Made by a program: the position numbers and the translations under genes
NCBI GenBank assembly: GCA_001972305.1
Contig: BDDD01000317.1
Coordinates: 2,508 to 66,507 of the forward strand
Reading direction: 5' to 3'
From: Cephalotus follicularis
Taxonomy: Eukaryota > Streptophyta > Magnoliopsida > Oxalidales > Cephalotaceae
DNA: 64,000 bases
Notes under the pieces: model-generated
What the model was told of the DNA's origin: nothing
What the model saw: the letters and a program-made list of their open reading frames with translations, nothing else
The model's database searches: none
Part shown: piece by piece, positions 48,401 through 59,533 of the stretch
Numbering within the stretch: position 1 is the first letter of the stretch
How the letters are laid out: each line of letters opens with the position of its first letter

Positions 48401-50260
48401 TTTCAGGCAGCAATCCTGAGGCATGTTTTTCAACAATTTTTAAATACACATCGACGTCATCTTCATGAACATTGAATAAAACGATGGAACCATACTGAAA
48501 CACTACCATGTAACAGCAATCAGCATCACTTTCAAAAGCACCCTTACCCTGTAACAAAGGAGCTCACCAATGTCTTCAGTAATACAAGTAGTATGTTATT
48601 TAACAAAACTCTTAGCTCTAAAAAGAGAAGAGTACAATACAATTTACTAACTGGATGCATATATCCAATGAATGTCCCCTGACCCTTCGCAGGAACCTAA
48701 CTTATTCAACTACAATTTTTACCCTGTTCATACACTATTAAGCAAAACTAATAAGCAAACAGCGAATAAAAAATTGTAAGTGACAGTGACCTAAAAACAT
48801 ACAATTTTCCTTATTCAGAAATGCTTAAAAGAATCACAGGCCATTCAATTGTCACATATTTTTATTGAACAAAGTATCTTATCCACTTCCATAGTTTTAT
48901 AGTTTGACATCATTACATATATCCATCTCTATCCTCCTTGTTAAGCCTACTATTTCATCTTCACTTCACCAAATAGATAAAAAAACAACATTATGAATGA
49001 CCAAATCCAATAAGTTTTTTTTAAGGATCCAATGCAATAATATCTCAATTCTAACAAGTACAAAGTCATTCTTTCCCAATTGTCACCTAACAACCAAATG
49101 GACGTATAAGAATTTTTGCTAGAAACAAAAATTAGCATATTGTTTTTCTTCCTGAGGTCTTTTGTGAATTCAAATCCAGTAATAGAAAAAGAACATGACC
49201 ATTTCTAACCAAACAAAAAAATGAACTTACACTGGTATCAGTAACATTTCCAAACCTAAGAACCACATAATTGGTCATACGCGATGCCGGTGGGATAAAA
49301 TTCTGTCTGTTCTGTTCCAATAGGCTTTTCAAATCAACACTACACCAGAAGAAGAAAAGAAAACCTCAAAACTTTTACATAAGTCTAAATGAATATGAAA
49401 AGTACCCAGCTTGAAGCATCATATGTTGCTAATTACCTTTTTATATGAATGTTTGAACCCATTAATAAGTACCATGTTTTTTTATTTTATTTTAAGTACC
49501 ATATCAAAATTCCTAAAACAGCCAAAGTTGGTCATTTTACATTTATCAAAGGTTGATGATTGACTTAAAATAGGTTTTTTAATTTAAGCAATTAATCATG
49601 GGTTTTTAAGGTTTAGGGTCCCAAAACAAACTTGCAAACGAAATTGGAATTTAATTTTTGTGTTATTTATTTTTCAGGAACACACAAAAGGGCAATAATA
49701 AGCAAAACCCTTTTCTCATTACTAAAATTAAATTCATTAACAAGCTAAAAAACTTAACTTTAAGTACACAAAATTAAACAAATAAACACAACAAAAAACG
49801 GATTTGAGAAAAAGAGAGAGAGAGAGAGAGAGAGAGGAACCCCCAACCTAGTGGAGAAAAAATAGGCTCTAACAGGAATAGAGGGCTTGGTATCCTCATC
49901 ATCGGTAATTACATTATTGCCATCACCAACCTCTGAGCACGAAACGAGGTCGTTCCACTCCAGGGTGTGTTTGTGTGCTGGAGAAACAGAGGAGGTGCAT
50001 CTCACAGACACCAGAGCAATGTGATTGGACCCCAAATTTTGGGTGCCATTGAAATATACAAGTGGGTTCATGAATGGCTTGTTGGCATTGATGAGACTAA
50101 AGGTTTTGCTGCTGCTGCTGCTGCTGCTGCTGTTGTGGTAGTGTTTTGAGAAAACAGTGAATTGTTTCGTTGCTTTTGTGGTGGTGATGGTGGTAATCGT
50201 GATTGTACGGACTGGTTGTGAGATGGTCCTCCTCAAGCAGTTGTCAATGGAACGCCACAT
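42496..50260 (-). CDS. DUF155 protein, RETARDED ROOT GROWTH-LIKE (mitochondrial)
   Basis: Seven minus-strand exons by GT-AG borders: 50260-49848, 49339-49231, 48548-48389, 44341-44193, 44111-43960, 42833-42719 and 42624-42496. They total 1227 bp and encode 408 residues. The N-terminus ([19 protein letters not shown], then a serine run) is basic and rich in Ser/Thr, as mitochondrial presequences are. The DUF155 (RMD1/RMND1 family) domain spans about residues 185-360, with [54 protein letters not shown] and [20 protein letters not shown]. One hydrophobic helix lies at about 383-403 near the C-terminus, the usual membrane anchor of the family. Plant members act in mitochondria and affect root growth and abscisic-acid signalling. 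The 4.0-kb third intron contains a whole copia element in antisense. The frame is intact. It could be the RRG paralog, but the wording fits RRL better. Confidence 0.93.
44637..44760 (+). repeat. 5' LTR of the intronic copia
   Basis: TGTTATCGTTAGTATTTAC to CTATTCAATA, 124 bp, abutting the tRNA primer site. LTRs this short are at the low end for copia elements. Confidence 0.88.
47943..48066 (+). repeat. 3' LTR of the intronic copia
   Basis: 124 bp, nearly identical to the 5' LTR, ending CTATTCAACA and followed by CACAT. Confidence 0.88.
49812..49837 (-). repeat. (CT)n microsatellite just inside intron 1 of RRL
   Basis: A run of about 13 CT units on the coding strand begins roughly ten bases after the exon 1 donor site (AG|GTTGGG). 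A long pyrimidine tract this close to a donor is unusual and could affect splicing or length variation. Confidence 0.8.
50108..50133 (-). repeat. AGC/CTG triplet repeat encoding a serine run in RRL
   Basis: About eight AGC codons (GCTGCTGCT on the plus strand) encode a serine homopolymer in the predicted presequence, after the HYHNSSS start. Length changes would stay in frame, so it is probably polymorphic. Confidence 0.85.
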
Positions 50261-50538
50261 CTTCTGTTTTTTGAGGTTGTGGTTGAGAGTCTGGTCGGGG
50301 TTTTTGTAGGGTTTTGTGTCATTTCCTTAACTAACTTCAGGAATTTATTTTTTTTTATTATTTTGTTTTTTTTTAAATATCCGTTGTCTGATTTATATAC
50401 AATAATATAAAATTTCAATTTAATTCCTTAAATTTTGAATTAGTACAATTTAACTCCACATAGATTAAAATAATCCCTTAACACACCTTATTTAAAATGA
50501 ATATATGTGATTCTTTATTCTTTTTATGCTAGTTTATT
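50261..50538 (-). promoter_or_regulatory. Upstream region of RRL
   Basis: AT-rich DNA directly upstream of the RRL ATG and before the A-rich tract. No firm TATA box or other motif could be assigned. Confidence 0.35.
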
Positions 50539-50767
50539 TTTTAAAAAAAAAATAAAAAATAGAAAAAAAAAAATAAAAAAAAAAAAAAAAAAAAAAAAAC
50601 AAAAAAAAAAAAAAAAAAAAAAAATAAAATTTTATTTTTGGATTTTTATAAGAGAAAATATAAGAAAATCTGCAATTATGTTTATTTAAATATGAATAAA
50701 TAGGAAAAAAAAAATAATAAAAAAATATTAATAAAAAAAATAAAATAAAATAGAATAAAGAAAAAAA

Positions 50768-50799
<32 letters not shown>

Positions 50800-50870
50800 A
50801 TAGAAAAAAAAAAAATAAAAAAAAAAAAAAATAAAAAAAAAAAATAAATATATACTATAAATTTTTTCAT
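50539..50870. repeat. A-rich low-complexity tract of about 330 bp
   Basis: Nearly pure A with scattered T and G (AAAAAAATAAAAAATAG style), in two main blocks (50539-50632 and 50700-50850) around a normal AT-rich gap. It encodes nothing. Tracts this long stiffen DNA and exclude nucleosomes, and they are prone to assembly error. Confidence 0.9.
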
Positions 50871-51524
50871 AAAATCAGAATTCTTTTCTCTCTATTTTTT
50901 CTCAATTTTAGAAAGGTAACACACTTTAAAAAATCCTCAAAAAAATTCCTCTTTATTTCTCTCTCAATTTTTGTTCTCTCTTTTCAAAAATATCCAAACA
51001 AAAATTAAAACTTATTCTCTCTCAATTCTTTTTTTATTTTCTTTATTTTCTTCATCCAAACATTATGTAAATTAGCAAAGTTTTTTTAATCAAAATGAAT
51101 GTCTTGGTTTAACATGAAATAAAGGTTGACTGAGCACACCCAATCCAAAAGCCCACAGACATACCAAGCTTGAGGGAGCTTGAATGGGTCCAAAATCTAA
51201 ATACTTGGGTTCAAGAATCACTTGGGCCAGAGTCCATATGTTAATAGAAAATTATTGATATGTTTTGTATCAGTGTTCACCATCTCTTGGGTTTTTGACT
51301 TCATCTGTAGATCCAGTGCCATATCATAGCCCAGTCTGGTCCTTAAAGAACTTTATATAAGCCAGGCCGATTCACCTAAAGCCACCTATAAACAAGCCCA
51401 TAAAGAACACTTAAATGCCCATCGGGGCAATAGAAACAGTAAACTCTCAAGCTAGAATTTCGGGCCCAATCTTGCTAAGGGTAAGATGGAGTTTTGTAGA
51501 CGGACTACCAGGTCTTGCTCACTC
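50871..51524. other. Spacer before the hAT element
   Basis: No gene was recognised. The sequence is TC-rich at first and of mixed composition from about 51120, where it may be older repeat DNA. It ends in the hAT target duplication CTCAGTCC (51525-51532). Confidence 0.45.
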
Positions 51525-51532
51525 CTCAGTCC

Positions 51533-51546
51533 TAGGGTTGCAAGTG
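51533..51546 (+). repeat. Left terminal inverted repeat of the hAT
   Basis: TAGGGTTGCAAGTG, directly after target duplication CTCAGTCC. It is followed by GGCCGG, ACCGG and GGACCGG subterminal repeats to about 51670. Confidence 0.92.
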
Positions 51547-51689
51547 GGCCGGTTAAAACCGTGGACCGGCCCGAACAGGCCCGTCCAGGCCTTGAACCTG
51601 TCCGGACCATGCGTCACGTGACAGGTCCATGGTTAAACAGGTCCTTGAAAGCGGACCGGGCCGATTCAGGATGTTAGGAACCGTTGAAT

Positions 51690-52085
51690 CGGACCGGACC
51701 GTGATATTGGCATCAACGCCTAGGATATTGGCATCAACGCCTAGGATATTGCCACCAACGTTCAGGGTAATGAATTTTAAGATTCAGGATGATCCTCGTC
51801 AACGCGCTGGAAATTGTATTATTGGCGACAACGCCAATATGAAGACGTCAACACCAATATGAAACATCAACGCCAAATGTGCAAAAATCGGACAATAGCT
51901 TTGGACGTTAAAGCATAAAGCAAACGGAGTCAACACAAATGACATTCGCGTCAACGCTATTTATAGGCGTCAACGGGAAAGAAGCAAAAATCAGAAAGCA
52001 GCTAATGGAGTCAACGCGAAGAACCATTGGAGTTAACGCACAAGATTATAGACGTCAACGCTATACGTAAGCATCGACGTCAAAT
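51690..52085 (+). repeat. Left subterminal array of GCGTCAACG-type motifs
   Basis: About fifteen short motifs of the form (G)CGTCAACGC, with variants (CATCAACGCC, GTCAACGCG, GTTAACGC, GACGTCAACGC), spaced about 15-40 bp apart. Most are in the same orientation. Such repeats are the usual binding sites of hAT transposases near the element ends. Confidence 0.8.
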
Positions 52086-52385
52086 CAAACAGTAAAAAAT
52101 AACGGCTAGTTTTTAGTGCATATTTCATTTTTGGAAAATCCAAAACTTTCCTAAAGTGATTCCAACGGCTAGAAGATGATTCCAACGGCTATATTCAACA
52201 TGAAAGGCTATAAATAAAGGTTGAATCACTGAAGAACAACAACAATCAACATCAACCAACATTGAATTCATTTTTTGTCAAAATTATAGAGTTTTATTGT
52301 ACTAGATTGCCTTAGTGTATTCACTTTTATAATTTATTATCTTACTTATTATTTAATTATTAGTTAATTACATATTTTAATTACA

Positions 52386-54509
52386 ATGGATTCAACATCA
52401 AGAACAAGGAAACAAGTAAGGAGGACCGAAAAGGTGGGTTCTACATCCACCACCGCATTCGACTTGGCGGATGTGGAACTTCCTTCTGACGACAACGAAA
52501 TGCCTCACATGATGCAAAAACCTCCTCCACCTGGTGATAGATTTTTCGACTTGAATGAAGATACGCCATCGGATGCTGCGATCGGTGGAACATCCCTACA
52601 ATCCGAGAAGAACGATCCTAACAAATGGGGGAAACAAAAATCCGGTATATGAAAGCATATGGAGCTCAAAGATGTCGAGAATGGAAAGAAACGAGTATTT
52701 TGCAATGTATGTAACACTAAGGATTATGCTTATACAGGTGGGAGTGGCACGGGAACTTACAAGAGGCATTTAGTAAAATGCTTGGAACAACATGGTGTTA
52801 AAGGTTCGGGTCAAACCCAACTCTAATTTAGCCAGGTCAGTGGTGATAATAAATTACTTAATTTTAGATTTACCGATGAAAATTATAGAAGAAAATTAGT
52901 TTATTATATTATAGGTAATAAATTACTATTTTCTCATGTTGACTCAGTTTTTTTCCGTGATCTAGTACATGAAACACTTGATCCTTAGGCTAAATAATAT
53001 TCAAGAACTACCTTTAAAAGTGATTGTCTTATTATTTATGAAGAACACAGGGCCAAATTAATTTCTTCTTTTGTAAATATTTCTACTTTTTCTCTCACGT
53101 CTGATGTTGGGAGTACAAGCACAAGAAAAAGTTTTATTTGTATAACCGCACATTATATTGACGAAAACTGGTTATTACAAAAAAGAATTATTGCATTTAA
53201 AAATTTGGATTATCTTCACACCGGTCATATTATAGCTACCTCTATAATAGAAACTACTCGTGAGTTTGGAATTGAGAAAAAAAAATTCTATTAGTTTAGA
53301 TAATGCTATTAATAATGATTCTACTGTTAGACAATTAAGACTTTTTTTGATCCCATATTAAGTGATAAATTATTTCATGTTAGATGTGTATGTCATATTA
53401 TTAATTTGATTGTTCAAGATGGTTTACTTTTTGTTGCAGAACAAGTACATAAAATTACAAATATTATTAACTTTATAGGACAATCGGGTGTAAGAAAACA
53501 GTCATTTAAACATCTTTGTAATGAATGTGGTTTGAAATATAAAAATTTGGTACATGCTGTGACACATAGGTGAAATTCTACTTATGAAATGTTGTTGCGT
53601 GCTTATGAATTTAGATTACCAATAAATACATTCATAGGTATGCACATGACTGCATATTCTTCTTTTTCTGAAATATCTGATAAAGGTTGGACAACTTGTT
53701 ATGTTATGGCCCAAATTTTTGAAAAATTTAAAGAATTGACTGATATATTTTCTGGTTCTTATTATATTACTACAAATTTAGTCGTTGGTAAATTGTGAAA
53801 AATTTGTGAAATTTTTACTAAATATATGATGGAAAATAATTTTATAGATACTTGTGATATGATGGAAGAAAAATTCCTAAAATATTGGGAAACAATTCCA
53901 CCTTTATTTTGTTTGGCTGCTATAATGGATCCAAGAATAAAATTACAAGGTATGTTATTCATTGCAAATAAATGTCAAATATGCATGAGCAAAGGCAATT
54001 CAATACAATTAGATAGTAATGACATTACTCAATTGTTACATAATGCATTTGATACATATGTTAAAAAATATAGTGTTTGAAATGAATATCAAGAAAATGT
54101 TAGTAGTAGTACTAATGATCCCATATATTTTTTTGATAGAATTGCTTATGGAGTTGGTAGTAGTATGGTTAATACAAATACTGAACTACAACATTACCTT
54201 AATACAAATATTTAGTTCATTAATAAAGAAGATAGAGCGTCCTTAGATCTTTTACAATGGTGGCAAAAATAACAAACTTTTTATCCAATTCTTTCTATAA
54301 TGGCACGTGATCAACTAACAGCTCCTGTGTCCACAGTAGCATCCGAATCTGTTTTTTCTGCAGGTGGTAGGGTATTAGACGAGAGAACAGGTCGGTTGAA
54401 AGTAGAAACAATGGAGATTTATGTTTGCTTGAAAGATTGGATCGTTCAAGATCGGAGGATTCAAAAATTTATAGACGAAGATAGCGGTAGTAGTGACGAA
54501 CAAAACTAG
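52386..54509 (+). pseudogene. hAT transposase (BED finger, RICESLEEPER-like), unit 1
   Basis: From the ATG at 52386 the protein has an acidic N-terminal leader, a BED zinc finger (CNVCNTKDY...GTYKRHLVKC, about 52700-52790), and the RNase-H-like transposase core with DUF4413-type wording (HVRCVCHIINLIVQDGL near 53380, WNSTYEMLLRAYEF-like near 53570, PPLFCLAAIMDPRIK near 53900). It ends in a hATC dimerisation domain (PVSTVASESVFSAGGRVLDE and LKVETMEIYVCLKDWI, about 54318-54440). The extent of about 708 codons suits the family. In-frame stops are present, among them TGA near 52650, TAA near 52823, TAG near 52988, TGA near 53571, TGA near 53795, TGA near 54078 and TAG near 54213. There is also a frame change near 53280. 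Several stops are shared with unit 2. Confidence 0.9.
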
Positions 54510-54530
54510 ATCGCCAAGAATTCGAGGAAG

Positions 54531-54713
54531 ATGACCATAAAGATGGACAATATGCGAAAAGAGTTTCTTGACCTTTTTGACGATCATCACAGAAGACAAA
54601 GGAGACTTGAGAAGAAGTTGATTGCCAAAGGAGTTATTTTTAAGCTATTGACATCTCCTCGTCTAAAGAAGAAGAATCGGAAGAAAAAGAAGGAGAAAAA
54701 CTATGATTTTTAG
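54531..54713 (+). repeat. Copy of the convergent gene's 3' end, joined behind transposase 1
   Basis: The 180 bp after the transposase stop read TIKMDNMRKEFLDLFDDHH, then RRQRRLEKKLIAKG. This is the C-terminal wording of the minus-strand gene (KMDNLRGEFLDLFDNQHRR, RRLEKKMIAKG), here on the plus strand. With about 55735-55905 it forms an inverted repeat, by eye near 80 percent identical, with a 1-kb loop. Confidence 0.85.
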
Positions 54714-54839
54714 CTTTTTGTTGCATATGTTCTTAAAACTTTTGATGTTTTATATGTTTAAACTCTTGATGTTCAAATTTTAAGTTCTTGGATGTTTTTT
54801 TGATATTTTCGGTTATTGGATTACAGATGTAAATCTAAT

Positions 54840-55205
54840 ATCCTATTCTTGCTTTATTCACGTTAATGCGTAAGTATGGCGTTGCCACGGATGTCATTTG
54901 TGTTGGCTCCTTTTACTTTTCGCGTTAACATTCAAGTCACTATCTGAATTGTGCTTTCTTCTGTGTTAACGTCTAAAAATTGCGTTGATGTTTTCCTCAT
55001 AGGTGTTGACACTAAAAATGTTTAACGTTAACGTCCAAAGTTACTGTCCGAAATTGCACATTTTGGCGTTGACGCGGAAAATGCAATTCCCAGCACGTCG
55101 ACGAGAATCATTCAAGGCGTTGACGAAAATCATCTTCCAAAGATACTCAAGCCCTGCACGTTGACGCCTAAAATATAGTCGTTGACGCCAATATGACAGA
55201 ATGCA
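54840..55205. repeat. GCGTTGACG-type motif array in unit 1
   Basis: About fourteen motifs such as CGTTAATGCG, GTGTTAACGTC, GGCGTTGACGCGG, ACGTCGACG, CACGTTGACGCC and CGTTGACGCC. Most are in the CGTTGAC orientation, opposite to the left array, as expected of right-end repeats. The array lies internal to the element, between transposase and convergent gene. Confidence 0.8.
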
Positions 55206-55721
55206 CATATTGCTTGTTTTCACTTGCAATTTTTCCTGTTTGTCACTTTCAAACATAACCTTTCAAACATGACTATCAAACATAACCTTTACATAAATTC
55301 TCTTGACTAAAGCATTAAGTCTTTAAAAACATTTGATGCATATATGATATCAATTTATACCAAAGCATATCAAAATATTAATACTTTAAACATTCATTTA
55401 AAAACAAACTCTCCCCCTTAATAGGATATTCATTCTTTAAAAAAAAATTCATACTTGACATACACAATAAACATCTCAACAAACAATTCATCAAATCAGT
55501 TCTTGACATCGGTTCTTGACAAACAATGCATAGAAAGTTTTAAAACATCTCCCCCTTAATAGGCATATACATTACATAAACATCTTATCATAAACATATA
55601 TAACATCAAGAGTATGTAACAAGATAATATAACATCCAGAGAACTTAAAATTTGATACAAAACAAAAGTTTTAAAACTGATATAATTCAAATGTTTAAAA
55701 ATAGAAAATGCAATGTATGAA

Positions 55722-56023
55722 TCAAGTCTTCACATTATCTCCTCCTTCTTCTTCCGATTCTTCTTCTTCAGAAGAGGAGATGTCAGCAGCTTCAATAAGA
55801 CCTTTGGCAATCATCTTCTTCTCCAGTCTCCTAAATCTTCTATGTTGATTGTCAAAGAGGTCAAGAAATTCTCCTCTCAAATTATCCATCTTGATATTCA
55901 ACTTCCTCATCTCATCCAACAAAACATCCATGGACATTGACGCCTTGCTGCTACTACTTGCTTGAATTTGCTGCATCTGTGGTGCAGGGGTTTGCTTCTT
56001 TCTTTGAGCTTCTCCTTGCTCTT
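55722..56023 (-). pseudogene. Plant transposon protein (Transposase_32-like), C-terminal piece, unit 1
   Basis: About 100 codons of the C-terminal region on the minus strand: a QIQASSSSKASMSMDVLLDE linker, a coiled coil of KLNIKMDNLRGEFLDLFDN type, and an acidic SSSEEEESEEEGGDNVKT tail. It is cut at 56023, where an LTR scrap begins, so it lacks its front and start codon. The full partner is in unit 2. Confidence 0.75.
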
Positions 56024-56140
56024 TGTTGGCTTTTAGTCTCAATCCTAAGTTTTAATGATTACAAATTTGCATTTAACTTTGCTACTTTGTGTGCAAGAAA
56101 CTCTTTGTGCAAGAAAAGATATAAGCAAAACAAAGAAGTA
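56024..56140 (+). mobile_element. LTR 5'-end scrap between the hAT units, fossil
   Basis: It starts TGTTGGCTTTTAGTCTC and continues with wording (GATTACAAATTTGCATTT, GTGTGCAAGAAA) resembling the first 80 bp of the LTR at 15782. About 117 bp remain, with no second end. It stands exactly at the junction of the two tandem units. Confidence 0.65.
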
Positions 56141-56278
56141 AACATCAACCAACATTAAATTCATTTTTTGTCAAAATTATAGAGTTTTATTGTACTAGAT
56201 TGCCTTAGTGTATTCACTTTTATAATTTATTATCTTACTTATCATTTAATTATTAGTTAATTACATATTTTAATTACA

Positions 56279-58382
56279 ATGGATTCAACATCAAGAACAA
56301 GGAAACAAGCAAGGAGGACCGAGAAGGTGGGTTCTACATCCACCACCGCGTTCGACTTGGCGGATGTGGAACTTCCTTCTGACGACAACGAAATGGCCCA
56401 CATGATGCAGCAACCTCCTCCACCTGGTGATAGATTTTTCGACTTGAATGAAGATACACCATCGGATGCTGCGATCGGTGGAACATCCCTACAATCCGAG
56501 AAGAACGATCCTAACAAATGGGGGAAACAAATATCCGGCATATGGAAGCATATGGAGATTAGAGATGTTGAGAATGGAAAGAAACGAGTATTTCGCAAGG
56601 TATGTAACACTAAAGATTATGCTTATACATGGCACGGGAACTTACAAGAGGCATTTAGTAAAATGCTTGGAACAACATGGTGTTAAAGGTCAAACCAAAC
56701 TCTAATTTAGCCAGGTCAGTGGTGATAATAAATTACTTAATTTTAGATTTACCGATGAAAATTATAGAAGAAAATTAGTTTATTATATTATAGGTAATGA
56801 ATTACTATTTTCTCATATTGACTCAGTTTTTTTCCGTGATCTAGTACATGAAGCACTTGATCCTTAGGCTAAATAATATTCAAGAACTACCTTTAAAAGT
56901 GATTGTCTTATTATTTATGAAGAACACAAGGCTAAATTAATTTCTTCTTTTGCAAATATTTCTACTTTTTTCTCTCACGTCTGATGTTTGGAGTACAAGC
57001 ACAAGAAAAAGTTTTATTTGTATATTATATTGACGAAAACTGGTTATTACAAAAAAAAATTATCGCATTTAAAAATTTGGATTATCTTCACACCGGTCAT
57101 ATTATAGCTACCTCTATAATAGAAACTACTCGTGAGTTTGGAATTGAGAAAAAAAAAATTCTATTAGTTTAGATAATGCTACTAATAATGATTCTACTGT
57201 TAGACAATTAAGACTTTTTTTGATCTCATATTAAGTGGTAAATTATTTCATGTTAGATGTGTATGTCGTATTATTAATTTGATTGTTCAAGATGGTTTAC
57301 TTTTTGTTGCAGAACAAGTACATAAAATTACAAATATTATTAACTTTATAGGACAATCGGGTGTAAGAAAACAGTCATTTAAACATCTTTGTAATGAATG
57401 TGGTTTGAAATATAAAAATTTGGTACATGCTATGACACATAGGTGGAATTCTACTTATGAAATGTTGTTGCGTGCTTATGAATTTAGATTACCAATAAAT
57501 ACATTCATAGGTATGCACATGACTGCATATTCTTCTTTTCCTGAAATATCTGATAAAGATTGGACAACTTGTTATGTTATGGCCCAATTTGTTGAAAAAT
57601 TTAAAGAATTGACTGATCTATTTTCTGATTCTTATTATATTACTACAAATTTAGTCGTTGGTAAATTGTGAAAAATTTGTGAAGTTTTTGCTAAATATAT
57701 GGTGGAAAATAATTTTATAGATACTTGTGATATGATGGAAGACAAATTCCTAAAACATTGGGAAACAATTCCACCTTTATTTTGGTTGGCTGCTATAATG
57801 GATCCAAGAATAAAATTACAAGGTATGTTATTCATTGCAAATAAATGTCAAATATGCATGAGTAAAGGCAATTCAATACAATTAGATAGTAATGACATTA
57901 CTCAATTGTTACATAATGCATTTGATACATATGTTAAAAAATATAGTGTTTGAAATGAATATCAAGAAAATGTTAATAGTAGTACTAATGATCCCATATA
58001 TTTTTTTGATAGAATTGCTTATGGAGTTGGTAGTAGTATGGTTAATACAAATACTGAACTACAACATTACCTTAATACAAATATTTAGTTTATTAATAAA
58101 GAAGATAGAGCGTCCTTAGATCTTTTACAATGGTGGCAAAAACAACAAACTTTTTATCCAATTCTTTCTATAATAGAACGTGATCAACTAACAGCTCATG
58201 TGTCCACAGTAGCATCCGAATCTGTTTTTTCTGCAGGTGGTAGGGTATTAGACGAGAGAATATGTCGGTTGAAAGCAGAAACGGTGGAGATTTATGTTTG
58301 CTTGAAAGATTGGATCGTTCAAGATCGGAGGATTCAAAAAATTATAGACGAAGATAGCGGTAGTAGTGACGAACAAAACTAA
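56279..58382 (+). pseudogene. hAT transposase (BED finger, RICESLEEPER-like), unit 2
   Basis: Same domains as unit 1: BED region at about 56570-56690, transposase core at about 57270-57950 with HRWNSTYEMLLRAYEF and PPLFWLAAIMDPRIK, and a hATC domain at about 58200-58330. It is slightly better kept: two positions that are stops in unit 1 read as Trp here (near 56542 and 57445). The stops in CTCTAATTT (near 56699), CCTTAGGCT (near 56865), AAATTGTGA (near 57668), GTGTTTGAA (near 57950) and ATTTAGTTT (near 58085) are shared with unit 1. A short loss in the BED region removes part of the finger. It therefore cannot encode an active enzyme as it stands. Confidence 0.9.
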
Positions 58383-58403
58383 ATCGCCAAGAATTCGAGG
58401 AAG

Positions 58404-58586
58404 ATGACCATAAAGATGGACAATATGCGAAAAGAGTTTCTTGACTTTTTTGACGATCAGCACAGAAGACAAAGGAGACTTGAGAATAAATTGATTGCCA
58501 AAGGAGTTGTTTTTAAGCTGTTGACATCTCCTCATCTAAAGAAGAAGAATCGGAAGAAGAAGGAGGAGAAAAGCCGTGATTTTTAG
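58404..58586 (+). repeat. Copy of the convergent gene's 3' end, joined behind transposase 2
   Basis: Equivalent of 54531-54713: TIKMDNMRKEFLDFFDDQH then RRQRRLENKLIAKG on the plus strand. It forms an inverted repeat with about 59545-59720. Confidence 0.85.
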
Positions 58587-58734
58587 CTTTTTGTTGCATA
58601 TGTTCTTAAAACTTTTGATGGTTTATATGTTTAAACTCTTGATGTTCAAATTTTAAGTTCTTGGATGTTTTTTTGATATTTTCGGTTATTGGATTACATA
58701 TGTAAATCTAATATCTTATTCTTGCTTTATTCAC

Positions 58735-59075
58735 GTTGATGCGTAAGTATGGCGTTGGCACGGATGTCATTTGTGTTGGCTCCTTTTACTTCCCGCCTTA
58801 ACATTCAAGTCACTATCTGAATTGTGCTTTCTTCTGTGTTAACGTCTAAAAATTGCGTTCACGTTTTTCTCATAGGTGTTGACACTAAAAATGCTTAACG
58901 TTAACGTCCAAAGCTACTGTCCGAAATTGCACCTTTTGGCGTTGATGCAGAAAATACAATTCCCAGCACGTCGACGAGAATCATTCAAGGCGTTGATGAA
59001 AATCATCTTCCAAAGATACTCAAGCCCTGCACGTTGACGCCTAAAATATAGTCGTTGACGCCAATATGACAGAAT
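58735..59075. repeat. GCGTTGACG-type motif array in unit 2
   Basis: Same array as 54840-55205 with minor differences, again mostly in the CGTTGAC orientation. Some CG steps have become TG or CA, as methylated cytosines do over time. Confidence 0.8.
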
Positions 59076-59533
59076 GCACATATTGTTTGTTTTCACTTGT
59101 AATTTTTCCTGTTTGTCACTTTCAAACATAACCTTTCAAACATAACTATCAAACATAACCTTTACATAAATTCTCTTGATCAAAATATTAATACTTTAAG
59201 CATTCATTTAAAAACAAACTCTCCCCCTTAATAGGATATTCATTCTTTAAAAAAAAAAATTCATACTTGACATACACAATAAACATCTCAACAAACAATT
59301 CATCAAATCAGTTCTTGACATCGGTTCTTGACAAATAATGCATAGAAAGTTTTAAAACATCTATCCCTTAATAGGCATATACATTACATAAACATCTTAT
59401 CATAAGCATATATAACATCAAGAGTATGTAACAAGATAATATAACATCCAGAGAACTTAAAATTTGATACAAAACAAAAGTTTTAAAACTGATATAATTC
59501 AAATGTTTAAAAACAGAAAATGCAATGTATGAA

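Larger units (their letters stand above)
52248..56023 (+). repeat. hAT tandem unit 1
   Basis: It matches 56141-59838 from AACATCAACCAACATT to CTTCTCCTTGCTCTT, in the same orientation, by eye about 96 percent identical. It is longer than unit 2 chiefly because of a block of about 57 bp near 55316-55372. Confidence 0.9.

Noticed and set aside
50507-50870. Poly-Lys and poly-Phe frames in the A-rich tract
   Set aside because: They are artefacts of near-homopolymer DNA.
54019-54246. Small hydrophobic membrane protein in each hAT unit
   Set aside because: It is a shifted reading of the transposase region. The transposase frame matches the family and the shifted one does not.
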